A program made the translations under genes and the position numbers. Positions 1 through 8,454 of a DNA stretch of 64,000 bases are shown here, piece after piece. Position 1 is the stretch's first letter. Every line of letters starts with the position of its first letter. Source of the stretch: CAYQQQ01 sp964420125 (GTDB taxonomy: Bacteria > Actinomycetota > Acidimicrobiia > Acidimicrobiales > Microtrichaceae); assembly GCA_964420125.1 (NCBI GenBank), contig CAYQQQ010000009.1, forward strand, positions 62,001-126,000, read 5' to 3'. The notes under the pieces were generated by a model. It worked only from the letters and a program-made list of their open reading frames with translations. It did no database searches and was not told the origin of the DNA.

Positions 1-1501
1 CGATGCCGTAGTGCGTGAGGGGATCCGCGCTCCGCCGAACCCGACTCGGGTCGGGTGGTGGCCGCAAGGTCGGTGCGCTCTCGAGCGGTCCCGACGGTAC
101 TCGATCGCCGTCACGACGACCGGTCGACCGCCACCGTGGGGGGCCACAGCAGACCGGCTCACCGCTGGTGCGCAAGAAGCACGGGCGACCCTCGACCATG
201 CTGATCGAGTACTCGCCGGAGTGCAGCAGCCGGTGGTGTCGGCGGCAGAGCAGCACGAGGTTGTCAACATCGGTGGAGCCGCCCTGCTCCCAGGAGCGGA
301 CGTGGTGCGCGTCCACGAAGCGCGTGTGCCCGCAGCCGGGGAACGCACAACCCCGATCGCGCTCGAACAGGGCGCGGCGCTGGCCGGCGGTGGCCACCCG
401 TTGATCGCGGCCGAGCCACAGCGGGCGGCCCTTGTCGTGCAGGAGGACATCGAGGCGGGAGCCCGCGAGCCACGAGCGCACGAGCTCGGCATCGACGCGC
501 TGGCCCGAGTCGAGCACTCCGACGCCGGGACAGGTGCCGGCGAGGGTGGCGACGTCGATCGTGACGTGCACCGAGAACCGCTCTCCGCCCCTGCCGTGCA
601 GCCCCCGGTGACGCAGACCAGCCAGGGCGGCGGCGGCCAGCTCGCCGATGGCGTCGACGCGCGACACCGGCGCATGGTGGGACATCGAGACGGGTCCTGC
701 ACGACCGGGTGTCGCGCCGACACCGGCGCCGGCGTCGGTCCCGTTGCCATCGCCGCCGCAGGTGTCGGGGTCCGTCGGTGCGGGGCGGACGGTGGAGCCC
801 CGGTCGGCACCGAGGGCGGCGACCGCAGCGTCGAGGGCGGCGATCAGCTCTGCGCCACCGGTAGGATCGAGGCGGCCGTCGACGAGGAGGTAGCCGTGGT
901 CGTCCCACCAGTGCCGCCACCAGGTGAGCGGTCCGCCGCCGCCGTCGTCGGGGCGCTCGTCACCGCCGCTGTCGGCGGTGACGGCCTCTTCCGAGCAGCG
1001 GCGACGACGACGCTCGGCCGCTTCGACGACGGCGTAGGTTCGGAAGACCCGAGCGGCCTGCGGCGCGGTGGCGGTGGTGGCGATCCCCGTGATCTGCTCG
1101 TCGTTGGACGACGTGGCCACCCTGGCAGCGTTCCTGGCGGCTCCCAAGGACAGCGCACCGGAGTGCAGCGCCTCCATCAGGTGGGGCAGCTCCGTCGCTC
1201 GATCCGATAGCGCGGCGCGAGCGCGCCCCTCGGTGGTGGTGAAGCCTGCGTGGACGGTCAGCCAGTGCTCCAGGGATCGGATCCCGGCGCCCATCCATCC
1301 CTTGGCCTCGTGGAAGTCGGCCAGCAGCGCGACCAGCTCGCCCTCGGCTGCGTGGATGGTCGCCGACAGCTCGACGATCCGCTCCGCCATCGCTCGGCAT
1401 CGCGCCGACGACGCCTCCGCGCACTCACCCTCCGAGCGATCCGAGCGGCGGGCGATCAGCTCCTGCGTGTCGCATCCCTTCGTTCCCATGCCCCCGACCA
1501 T
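1..1501 (-). CDS. DUF222 / HNH endonuclease domain protein (3' end outside window)
   Basis: The frame is open from an ATG at 1501 (or a second in-frame ATG at 1489) to the window edge, so the C-terminus is missing. The first 250 or so residues are the helical, alanine-rich DUF222 domain typical of multicopy actinobacterial HNH proteins. Near residue 399 there is an HNH core: the Ala-His-His-Val motif, then SWEQGG, DNLVLLC and a final RRHHRLLH. A CxxC pair precedes it (CAFPGC). The family is assumed to be nucleases, often carried in many copies per genome, but substrate and role are unknown. A proline/arginine-rich tail follows the HNH core. It is the last gene of its strand here; 186 bases separate it from the next gene. 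Confidence 0.85.
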   Translation of the reverse strand, partial: MVGGMGTKGCDTQELIARRSDRSEGECAEASSARCRAMAERIVELSATIHAAEGELVALLADFHEAKGWMGAGIRSLEHWLTVHAGFTTTEGRARAALSDRATELPHLMEALHSGALSLGAARNAARVATSSNDEQITGIATTATAPQAARVFRTYAVVEAAERRRRRCSEEAVTADSGGDERPDDGGGGPLTWWRHWWDDHGYLLVDGRLDPTGGAELIAALDAAVAALGADRGSTVRPAPTDPDTCGGDGNGTDAGAGVGATPGRAGPVSMSHHAPVSRVDAIGELAAAALAGLRHRGLHGRGGERFSVHVTIDVATLAGTCPGVGVLDSGQRVDAELVRSWLAGSRLDVLLHDKGRPLWLGRDQRVATAGQRRALFERDRGCAFPGCGHTRFVDAHHVRSWEQGGSTDVDNLVLLCRRHHRLLHSGEYSISMVEGRPCFLRTSGEPVCCGPPRWRSTGRRDGDRVPSGPLESAPTLRPPPDPSRVRRSADPLTHYGI

Positions 1502-1567
1502 ACGAGAGAGGTGTGACACCCAAGGCCGCCGCCACGGTGAGGCCCTCGTAGGGTGCGCCGCTGCGGC

Positions 1568-1639
1568 GACGTCGGTGGTCACCGACACGGCGACGTCGGT
1601 GGTCACCGACACGGCGACGTCGGTGGTCACCGACACGGC
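1568..1639. repeat. three perfect tandem copies of a 24-bp unit
   Basis: Three identical 24-base units lie end to end (1568-1591, 1592-1615, 1616-1639). Each unit contains the inverted repeat GTCGGTG / CACCGAC, so each copy can fold as a hairpin. The array sits in the gap between the DUF222-HNH gene start and the 3' end of the small lipoprotein gene, so it may act as a terminator for the latter or be a simple replication-slippage array. There are no spacers, so it is not a CRISPR. Confidence 0.8.
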
Positions 1640-1687
1640 GTGGTGTTCACTTCACGTGCGTGATCTGGGCGCTCAGCATCGTCGCGA

Positions 1688-2087
1688 TCAAGCCGCCCTC
1701 GGCGGCGAACAGCACCCGACGGTGTCGGGATGGCCGTCCCAGGTCTCGAAGTCGGCGACGATGAAGAGGTCCAGCTGCTGGTGGTCCACGCACTGGCGGT
1801 GAGGTCGCGAGGCGTTGCGCACGCGCACCTGGAACTCGCCGCCGGTCAACAGCCACTGGGACGTCCCGAGGAAGGGGTCCGAGAGGTCGTCGGGATCAGG
1901 GTGCTCCTCGAACCGGTACTGGAGGTCGTCCGCCACGATCGTGACCTCGCACCAGGGCTCGACCTCCTGGTTGACCGAGGTGTCCAGGCGGGGGCGGAGG
2001 CGGCACACAGGCGGTCGCCGCCCATCCGACCAGCACGGCAGCGGCGCCGACCGCCGCACCTCCCCGCCGACGACGTCGTTCGCTCAT
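1688..2087 (-). pseudogene. small secreted lipoprotein, apparently frameshifted
   Basis: An ATG at 2087, 20 bases after the ABC permease stop, opens a frame with an arginine-rich start, a hydrophobic stretch and a lipobox-like Ala-Thr-Ala-Cys followed by prolines, but it stops early. A second frame covers the same DNA and continues as an acidic, well-composed domain (residues such as EVEPWCEVTIV and FIVADFETWDGH) to a stop at 1688. The two frames meet at a run of five G on the plus strand (1990-1994), inside the proline linker. One base gained or lost there would join signal peptide and domain into one lipoprotein of about 130 residues. It could be a real frameshift mutation, phase variation, or a sequencing error. 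The function of the domain is not recognised. Confidence 0.5.
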
Positions 2088-2107
2088 GTCAGGGTCCCCT
2101 GCCGCGC

Positions 2108-2923
2108 TCAGGTGAAGCGGGTGATCCAGCCCTCGGAGCGGAACCGGCGGAGCTGGCGGTCGAGGAACCACATCGACAGCCCGAGGAGCACCGCGGTGCC
2201 GGCCGCCGCCACCGCGAGCTGGTCCCAGGCGACCGTCCCCGTGTCGAGACCGATGCGCACAGCGTCGAAGATGTGGGTGAGCGGGACCACCCTGGCGATG
2301 CCCTGCAGCGCCCCGGGCAGCGACTCGATGGGGTAGAAGATCCCCGACAGCGGCATCAGCAGCACGAGGGTGCCCCAGGAGAACACCTCGGCGCTGTCGC
2401 CGTACTGCAGGGTCAACCCCACCACGAACAGCGTGATCGCCCAGCCGAAGAGGAGCAGCAGCGCGGCGGCGGGGACCACCACCCAGCCGGAGGAGTCCGG
2501 GGCGACGGCGTAGAAGCCCACGCCGACCACGGCGATGATGCCGGTGGAGATCACGGTGCGGATGAGTCCCACGACCGCGATCGAACCCATGAACTCTCGC
2601 TCGGTGAGCGGGGTGGCGACCAGGTTCATGAGGTTGCGGCTCCAGACCTCCTCGAGCAGCCCGAAGGAACCGGCGAGGGTGACCTGCCAGATGAGGTGGA
2701 ACAGCATGATGCCGGTGACGAGCAGGCGCACCGGAGCGTCGCCCTCGCCGAAGGCGACGCCGATCGAGCCGAACAGGAGCCCGTCGACGAAGGGCAGCAC
2801 CAGCAGCAGGAACCAGTGGCCGGGGTTGCGCATCTGCACCCGCAGGTTGCGGCGCACCATGGCCGCCACCCTGCGGCGCGACATCGTGGCCGCCGATGGG
2901 TTCTCGAGCGCGGTCGAGCTCAC
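2108..2923 (-). CDS. ABC-2 type exporter permease
   Basis: This 271-residue membrane protein has a cytoplasmic start with many arginines (RRVAAMVRRNLRVQMRNP), then six hydrophobic segments in the pattern of ABC-2 (ABC2_membrane) permeases, including a long segment around residues 150-170 and the family-typical PLSGIFYPIESLP near residues 195-207. The start is a GTG at 2923 that overlaps the stop of a tiny reading frame duplicated from the ATPase gene end. The ATPase gene lies directly upstream, so the two form one exporter of the drug, polysaccharide or lipid kind. The substrate cannot be read from the sequence. No promoter is seen between the two genes, consistent with co-transcription. Confidence 0.85.
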   Translation of the reverse strand: MSSTALENPSAATMSRRRVAAMVRRNLRVQMRNPGHWFLLLVLPFVDGLLFGSIGVAFGEGDAPVRLLVTGIMLFHLIWQVTLAGSFGLLEEVWSRNLMNLVATPLTEREFMGSIAVVGLIRTVISTGIIAVVGVGFYAVAPDSSGWVVVPAAALLLLFGWAITLFVVGLTLQYGDSAEVFSWGTLVLLMPLSGIFYPIESLPGALQGIARVVPLTHIFDAVRIGLDTGTVAWDQLAVAAAGTAVLLGLSMWFLDRQLRRFRSEGWITRFT

Positions 2924-3021
2924 ACGGCCTCCTCTCGCAGTCGGGCCGCCTCGGCCGGGAACCGCCGGGCGGTGTGCCGGTCATTCATACGGCCTCCTCT
3001 CGCAGTCGGGCCGCCTCGGCC
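2924..3021. repeat. 33-bp direct repeat duplicating the ATPase gene 3' end
   Basis: Positions 2924-2956 and 2989-3021 are identical over 33 bases and continue with one mismatch. The right copy encodes the last residues of the ABC ATPase (EAARLREEAV). The left copy ends a 22-residue frame (2988 to 2920, minus) that begins with ATG overlapping the ATPase stop and finishes in the same ten residues, overlapping the permease GTG. A local duplication has therefore put a short, possibly translated coupling peptide between ATPase and permease. Confidence 0.8.
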
Positions 3022-3752
3022 AGGAACATCGTCTCCAGATCGGGGTAGCCGGCCTCGTCGACGACCTGCTCCGCCGGTCCGTCGGCGATGATCCGCCCGG
3101 CCCGCAGGAAGATCACCCGCGTGGTGAGCCGCTCGACCTCGCGCATGTCGTGGCTGGTGAGCAGCAGGGTGGCGTGGTGCTCGGCGTTCATCCACTCGAG
3201 GCGGTCCCGCACGCGCATCGCCACGTCGGGGTCGAGCGAGGCCGTGGGCTCGTCGAGCACCACCAAGCGGGGGTGGTGGATCACGGCCTTGGCGAAGCCG
3301 ACGAGCGTGCCCTGGCCCGAGGAGAGCGACTCGACCTTCTGGTGGGCGAGGCGCTCGATGCCCAGCTCCGCCAGCACCTGGCGGGCCTCGCCCCGGGGGT
3401 CCGCCACCCCGGACAGCGTGCCGAACAGGTCGAGGGTCTCCATGACCGTGAGCCGCTCCGGCAGCGGCAGGTAGCCGGCGGCGAAGCCGACCTGTGCCAT
3501 CGCCGGGCTGCGGCCCTCGGGCAGTCGGTGCCCGACGAGCTCGATCGTCCCCTCGTCGGGTTCGATGGCGCCGAGGAGCATGAGCAGGGTGGTGGTCTTC
3601 CCCGCGCCGTTGGGTCCGACGATGCCGACCCGCTCACCCGGGGCGATGCGGATGCTGATCCCGTCGACGGCCTGCGTGTCGCCGAAGCGCTTGCGCAACC
3701 CCTCGGCGCACAGCACGGTGCGGTCGTCGCTCCTCCGGGTCGGGTCCTGCAT
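2985..3752 (-). CDS. ABC transporter ATP-binding protein
   Basis: From the ATG at 3752 the protein has 255 residues. It shows a Walker A box (VGPNGAGKTTT), a Q-loop region, a slightly atypical signature (SLSSGQGTL in place of LSGGQ), Walker B with catalytic Glu (RLVVLDEPTASLDP) and an H-loop (LLTSHDMREVE). It powers the ABC-2 permease that follows. The open frame reaches 3875, but the ATG at 3752 is preferred because the residues upstream are not family-like and they overlap the leuS start region. The last ten residues (EAARLREEAV) are duplicated in the DNA just downstream. Confidence 0.85.
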   Translation of the reverse strand: MQDPTRRSDDRTVLCAEGLRKRFGDTQAVDGISIRIAPGERVGIVGPNGAGKTTTLLMLLGAIEPDEGTIELVGHRLPEGRSPAMAQVGFAAGYLPLPERLTVMETLDLFGTLSGVADPRGEARQVLAELGIERLAHQKVESLSSGQGTLVGFAKAVIHHPRLVVLDEPTASLDPDVAMRVRDRLEWMNAEHHATLLLTSHDMREVERLTTRVIFLRAGRIIADGPAEQVVDEAGYPDLETMFLAEAARLREEAV

Positions 3753-3867
3753 CCGTCCAGTGTCGCCGCTCGACGCCACGAGGTCCTCGCGGTTTTCCGC
3801 CGAGCGCACGACGACGGTGCGGGAAGGGGTTCTGAGCCGGGCCCGGCACCTCGGTAGCATCGCCGCC

Positions 3868-6396
3868 ATGCCCACCGACGCCCCGGCGGCCGCCGACGCC
3901 CACGGCCCGCGCGACCTCTACCTCCCCACCGAGATCGAGCCTCGCTGGCAGCGCTACTGGGTCGACAACGCCAGCTACGAGGTCGACAACGACGACCCGC
4001 GCCCCAGTTGCTACGTGCTGTGCATGTACCCGTACCCCTCCGGCGCGGCCCACATGGGCCACGTGCGGAACTACACCTTCGGCGACCTGTTGACCCGGTA
4101 CCGCACCATGTGCGGCGACGCCGTCCTGTCGCCGATGGGGTTCGACTCGTTCGGCCTGCCTGCGGAGAACGCCGCCATCGCCACGGGGGTGCACCCCCGC
4201 ACCTTCACCGAGGAGCGCATCGAGATGCTGCGGTCGTCGCTGGTGCGCATCGGTGGCGCCTACGACTGGCGGCGCGAGGTCAGGAGCCACGATCCCGACT
4301 ACATCCGCTGGACCCAGTGGATCTTCCTCCAGCTGCTGGAGGCGGGCCTCGCGTACCGCAAGGCGGCGACGGTCAACTGGTGCCCGGGCTGCCAGACGGT
4401 GCTGGCCAACGAGCAGGTGGTGGACGGTCGCTGCGAGCGCTCTGGCGACGAGGTGGAGCGGCGCGACCTCGAACAGTGGTACTTCCGCATCACCGACTAC
4501 GCGGAGCAGCTCCTCGACGACCTGGCGTCGGTCGACTGGCCGGAGCGGGTGGTGGTCCAGCAGCGCAACTGGATCGGCCGCTCCGAGGGCGTCGAGTTCG
4601 ACATGGAGGTCGTGGACGCCGACGGAGCTCCCACCGGCGCCTCCGCCCCCATCCGGGTCTTCACCACCCGGCCCGACACCAGCTACGGCATGACCTTCTG
4701 CGTGCTGGCTCCCGAGCACCCCCTCGTCGGCGAGCTCACCGCGACCGACCGCGCCACCGAGGTGGCGGACTTCGTGGAGGCGGCCCGCAACACCTCCGAG
4801 ATCGACCGCCTCTCCGCCGAGCGCGATCTGGCCGCACGCGGCTGCTTCACCGGTGGGTACGCCCGCAACCCCTTCACCGGCGGGGCGGTGCCCGTGTACC
4901 TCGCCGACTACGTGCTCGGCTCCTACGGCACCGGGGCGGTGATGGCGGTGCCCGGCGAGGACGAGCGGGACTTCGACTTCGCCGGGGTCTTCGGCCTTCC
5001 GGTCGTCCCCACCGTGCAGCGCCCGGACGGCTTCGAGGGTGGGGCCTACACGGGCGACGGTCCGCACATCAACTCCTCCGGCGACGGCCCGGACCTCGAC
5101 GGGCTCGACGTGGCGGCGGCGAAGGCGGCGGCCATCGAGTGGCTCGAGGCCCGGGGCATCGGCGAGGCCAAGGTGAACTACCGCCTGCGGGACTGGCTGG
5201 TCAGCCGCCAGCGCTTCTGGGGCTGCCCGATCCCGGTGGTCTACTGCGAACGCGACGGCGTGCAGCCGGTGGCGGAGGACCAGCTGCCGGTGCTGGCGCC
5301 CGACGACGTCGAGTTCACGCCGACCGGTCAGTCGCCGTTGCGCTCCCACGAGGGGTTCCTCCACACCACCTGTCCGGTCTGCGGCGGCCCGGCCCGTCGT
5401 GAGACCGACACCCTCGACACCTTCGTGGACTCGTCGTGGTACTTCCTGCGCTTCTGCGATCCCTGGTCGGAGGACGCCCCGTTCCGGGCGGGCGAGGTGG
5501 CCCGGTGGATGCCCGTCGACCAGTACATCGGCGGCGCGGAGCACGCCGTGCTGCACCTGATGTACGCCCGGTTCCTCACCAAGGCCCTCGCCGACCTCGG
5601 CATCGCCCCACGAGAGCTCCGCGAGCCGTTCCAGCGGCTGTTCACCCAGGGGATGATCCGCCTCGACGGGTCCAAGATGTCCAAGTCGAAGGGCAACCTG
5701 GTCGCCCCCGAGGAGATCATCGACACCCTCGGCGCCGACACGCTCCGGCTGGCCCACCTGGCCGTCAAGCCCCCGGAGGAGGACGTCGACTGGGAGGACT
5801 TCGGCCTCGAGGGCTGCAACCGCTTCCTGCACCGGTTGTGGCGCCTGGCCGTGCCCGACTCGGAGCTGCTGGCGGAGCACCCGCCCCGACGCGGCGAGCC
5901 CACCGACGCCGACCTGGCGCTGCGGCGCGCCACCCACCGCCTCGTGGCGGAGGTGACCGAGAGCTTCCAGCGGTGGGCCTACAACGTGGCGGTCGCCAAG
6001 GCGATGGCCTTCCTCAACGAGCTGTACCGCGCCGTGCAGTCCCCCGAAGGTGGCCACCTCGACACGCTGGACGACGCGCTCGACACCCTGATCGAGCTGC
6101 TGGCGCCGGCGGTGCCCCACGTCACCGCCGAGCTCTGGGCCCGCCGCCACACGGGGGACCACGTCCACGATCGACCGTGGCCCCGCGCCGACCCGGCGAT
6201 GCTGGTCGAGGACACCGTCACCCTGGTCGTGCAGGTCGACGGCAAGGTGCGGGAGCGCCTGGAGGTGCCCGCAGGCGCCGACGAAGCCGCCTGCGTGGCC
6301 GCCGCGCTGGGTTCGCCGAAGGTCCAGACGCATCTTCGAGGCGAGCCCCGCAAGGTGATCGCCCGTCCACCGAAGCTGGTCAACCTCGTCACCTGA
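3868..6396 (+). CDS. leuS: leucyl-tRNA synthetase
   Basis: The 842-residue product charges tRNA-Leu with leucine in the cytoplasm. It shows the class I signature as HMGH near residue 62 in the context YPYPSGAAHMGHVRN, a CxxC zinc knuckle (WCPGC), the CP1 editing domain with the threonine-rich TTRPDT stretch, the second zinc-like knuckle (CPVCGG), and KMSKSKGN near residue 602. The C-terminal anticodon-binding and Leu-specific domains are present, so length and order are normal for bacterial LeuRS. The ATG at 3868 is chosen because the family starts shortly before the DLYLPTEIEPRWQ segment. It is divergent from the ABC exporter genes, with 115 bases between the starts. Confidence 0.97.
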   Translation: MPTDAPAAADAHGPRDLYLPTEIEPRWQRYWVDNASYEVDNDDPRPSCYVLCMYPYPSGAAHMGHVRNYTFGDLLTRYRTMCGDAVLSPMGFDSFGLPAENAAIATGVHPRTFTEERIEMLRSSLVRIGGAYDWRREVRSHDPDYIRWTQWIFLQLLEAGLAYRKAATVNWCPGCQTVLANEQVVDGRCERSGDEVERRDLEQWYFRITDYAEQLLDDLASVDWPERVVVQQRNWIGRSEGVEFDMEVVDADGAPTGASAPIRVFTTRPDTSYGMTFCVLAPEHPLVGELTATDRATEVADFVEAARNTSEIDRLSAERDLAARGCFTGGYARNPFTGGAVPVYLADYVLGSYGTGAVMAVPGEDERDFDFAGVFGLPVVPTVQRPDGFEGGAYTGDGPHINSSGDGPDLDGLDVAAAKAAAIEWLEARGIGEAKVNYRLRDWLVSRQRFWGCPIPVVYCERDGVQPVAEDQLPVLAPDDVEFTPTGQSPLRSHEGFLHTTCPVCGGPARRETDTLDTFVDSSWYFLRFCDPWSEDAPFRAGEVARWMPVDQYIGGAEHAVLHLMYARFLTKALADLGIAPRELREPFQRLFTQGMIRLDGSKMSKSKGNLVAPEEIIDTLGADTLRLAHLAVKPPEEDVDWEDFGLEGCNRFLHRLWRLAVPDSELLAEHPPRRGEPTDADLALRRATHRLVAEVTESFQRWAYNVAVAKAMAFLNELYRAVQSPEGGHLDTLDDALDTLIELLAPAVPHVTAELWARRHTGDHVHDRPWPRADPAMLVEDTVTLVVQVDGKVRERLEVPAGADEAACVAAALGSPKVQTHLRGEPRKVIARPPKLVNLVT

Positions 6397-6486
6397 TCGA
6401 CGCGGTAGGTGAACGCCGTCCGTCGCCTCGGTGCAGCGGGGGTAGACGCCCTGTAACGTCGAACGACGAAACGAGGTCACATCAGC

Positions 6487-8142
6487 GTGCTGTCACTCAT
6501 CGACCGAATCGAGCGCGTCGCGGAGATCGACCGACGTTCGATCACCTTCATCGCCGGCGACGACCACGAGACCGTCGCGTGGTCCCAGCTCCACCTCGAG
6601 GCCCGCACGGTCGCCGCTGGCCTGCAGGCCCGGGGCGTGAAGCCCGGGGACCACGTCGCTCTCCTCGGGCCCACCACCCGCAAGCTCATCACGACCATCC
6701 AGGCGGTGTGGCTGACCGGTGCGACCCTGGTGACGATGCCCCTGCCCATGCGGATGGGAGCGGTGGAGCAGTTCATCGAGCAGACCCGCAACCGGATCCG
6801 TCGCTCCGACAGCTCGGTGGTGGTGATCGACTCCGAGCTGGCGGCCTTCGTGGAGCCGGTCGAGGGCGACCCGCCGTTCGTGGGCCTCGACGAGCTGCTC
6901 GGTCCGGACGGGCCGGGCGCCGACGGCTACCGCCGTCCCCCCTCCGACGAGGACGCACTGGCGGTGCTGCAGTTCACCTCCGGGTCCACCTCCGAGCCCA
7001 AGGGGGTGATGCTGACCCATCGGGCGATCTGCAACAACCACGACGGCGCCTGCGAGGCGGCCAGGGTCACCAGCGACGACACGATCGTGTCGTGGCTGCC
7101 GCTCTACCACGACATGGGCCTGATCGGCCTGCTGGCCATCCCCATGTGCATGGACCTGAACCTTGCCCAGGGGGCACCCCAGGACTTCCTGGCCCGGCCG
7201 CTGCGGTGGATGCGCTGGATGTCGGAGTACCGGGGCACCGGCACGGCCGGACCGAACTTCGCCTACGCCCTTGCTGCTCGGGCCCTGCGTCGATGCGAGG
7301 AGCCGCTCGACCTCTCCGCGGCACGCATCATGTTGAACGGCGCCGAGCCCGTGGACGCCGCCACCTTCCGGGCGTTCCTCGACGCCGGCGAGCGGTTCGG
7401 CCTCGACCCCGCCAGCGCCTACCCCGCCTTCGGCATGGCCGAGGTGTGCATCGCCGGCTGCTTCCCCGTACCGGAGAAGGGGCTCCAGACCGACTGGGTC
7501 GATCGGCGCTCCCTCGAGCTGGAGGGCGACGCACGCCCGGCGGAGCCCGAGGCCGAGGGGGCCATGGAGCTGGCGCTGCTGGGCAGCCCGGTGCCGGGGA
7601 TGGAGATGCGCATCGTGCGGCCCGGCACCTCCGAGGTGCTCGCCGACCGGCAGGTGGGCGAGCTGCAGCTCGGGGGGACGTCGCTGACCTCCGGCTACTA
7701 CCGCCAGCCGGAGGCGACAGAGGAGCTGCTGGCCGAAGGGTGGCTGCACACCGGTGACCTGGCCTACACGGTGGGTGGGGAGCTCGTGGTCTGCGGTCGG
7801 TCCAAGGACGTGATCATCGTGGGGGGGCGCAACGTGTACCCCCAGGACATCGAGAAGGTGGTGGGCGAGGTCGAGGGCGTGCGCACCGGCAACGTGATCG
7901 CCTTCGGCGTCGAGGGTCGTCACGGCGCCCAGAACATCGTGGTGGTGGCTGAGTGCAAGGGCGGCAACCTCGAGGAGATCCGCCGTGAGGTCACCGTCGC
8001 GGTCACCCAGGCCGAGGGGATCCCCCCCAAGGAGGTGCTCCTCGTGGAGCCGGGGACGGTGCCCAAGACGTCCTCCGGCAAGCTGCAGCGCTCCGCCTGC
8101 AAGGCGGCCCACGCCGCCGACGAGCTGCAGCTGATCGAGTAG
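6487..8142 (+). CDS. fatty acyl-AMP ligase / acyl-CoA synthetase (FadD32-like)
   Basis: The 551-residue enzyme belongs to the adenylate-forming ANL superfamily. The P-loop motif LQFTSGSTSEPKG lies near residue 161, followed by WLPLYHDMGLIG, which is characteristic of the fatty acyl-AMP ligase branch. Later motifs are NGAEPV, YPAFGMAE, WLHTGDLAY and GRSKDVIIVGGRN, and the C-terminal domain ends with the catalytic lysine region (PKTSSGKLQRS). FAALs activate long-chain fatty acids as acyl-adenylates and hand them to a carrier protein or polyketide synthase. No carrier gene is nearby, so the pathway is open. It starts with GTG at 6487. Confidence 0.85.
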   Translation: MLSLIDRIERVAEIDRRSITFIAGDDHETVAWSQLHLEARTVAAGLQARGVKPGDHVALLGPTTRKLITTIQAVWLTGATLVTMPLPMRMGAVEQFIEQTRNRIRRSDSSVVVIDSELAAFVEPVEGDPPFVGLDELLGPDGPGADGYRRPPSDEDALAVLQFTSGSTSEPKGVMLTHRAICNNHDGACEAARVTSDDTIVSWLPLYHDMGLIGLLAIPMCMDLNLAQGAPQDFLARPLRWMRWMSEYRGTGTAGPNFAYALAARALRRCEEPLDLSAARIMLNGAEPVDAATFRAFLDAGERFGLDPASAYPAFGMAEVCIAGCFPVPEKGLQTDWVDRRSLELEGDARPAEPEAEGAMELALLGSPVPGMEMRIVRPGTSEVLADRQVGELQLGGTSLTSGYYRQPEATEELLAEGWLHTGDLAYTVGGELVVCGRSKDVIIVGGRNVYPQDIEKVVGEVEGVRTGNVIAFGVEGRHGAQNIVVVAECKGGNLEEIRREVTVAVTQAEGIPPKEVLLVEPGTVPKTSSGKLQRSACKAAHAADELQLIE

Positions 8143-8212
8143 GGGCCGGCTGCTGCAGGTTGGGCGTCCTGAGAGCCTTGCCGGTCGCGGCGCCTCATTG
8201 GAACCGGTGCGA

Positions 8213-8241
8213 TTGACGCGCCTTAGACGTATGACTAACAC
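8213..8241 (+). promoter_or_regulatory. putative sigma-70 type promoter before the liv fusion gene
   Basis: The 312-base gap between the acyl-AMP ligase and the transporter gene holds TTGACG (8213-8218), a 17-base spacer, then TAACAC (8236-8241). The -35 match is good and the -10 is weak. This is also the most AT-rich part of the gap. Apart from this I see nothing gene-like in 8143-8454. Confidence 0.35.
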
Positions 8242-8454
8242 TGTCCTCGACGATCGCTGAAGCGGTCGTTCCAGTGACGGGTCGGCAGGCGGGAGCCAGG
8301 GGAGATCACCCAGCTGGTGGAACGTCGCGCCCATCGGCGCGCTGAGTCGTCGTGGAGGACGAGGTTGCACCTTGGCGAGGAACCCCAGGTGGGTCGGACC
8401 GATCCGCTACCCTCCGACCGGGGAATCGGGGGACGAGATGCTTCGGTACGCCGC

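Noticed and set aside
1568..1639. CRISPR array
   Set aside because: Three 24-base copies are contiguous with no spacers, and no cas genes are present.
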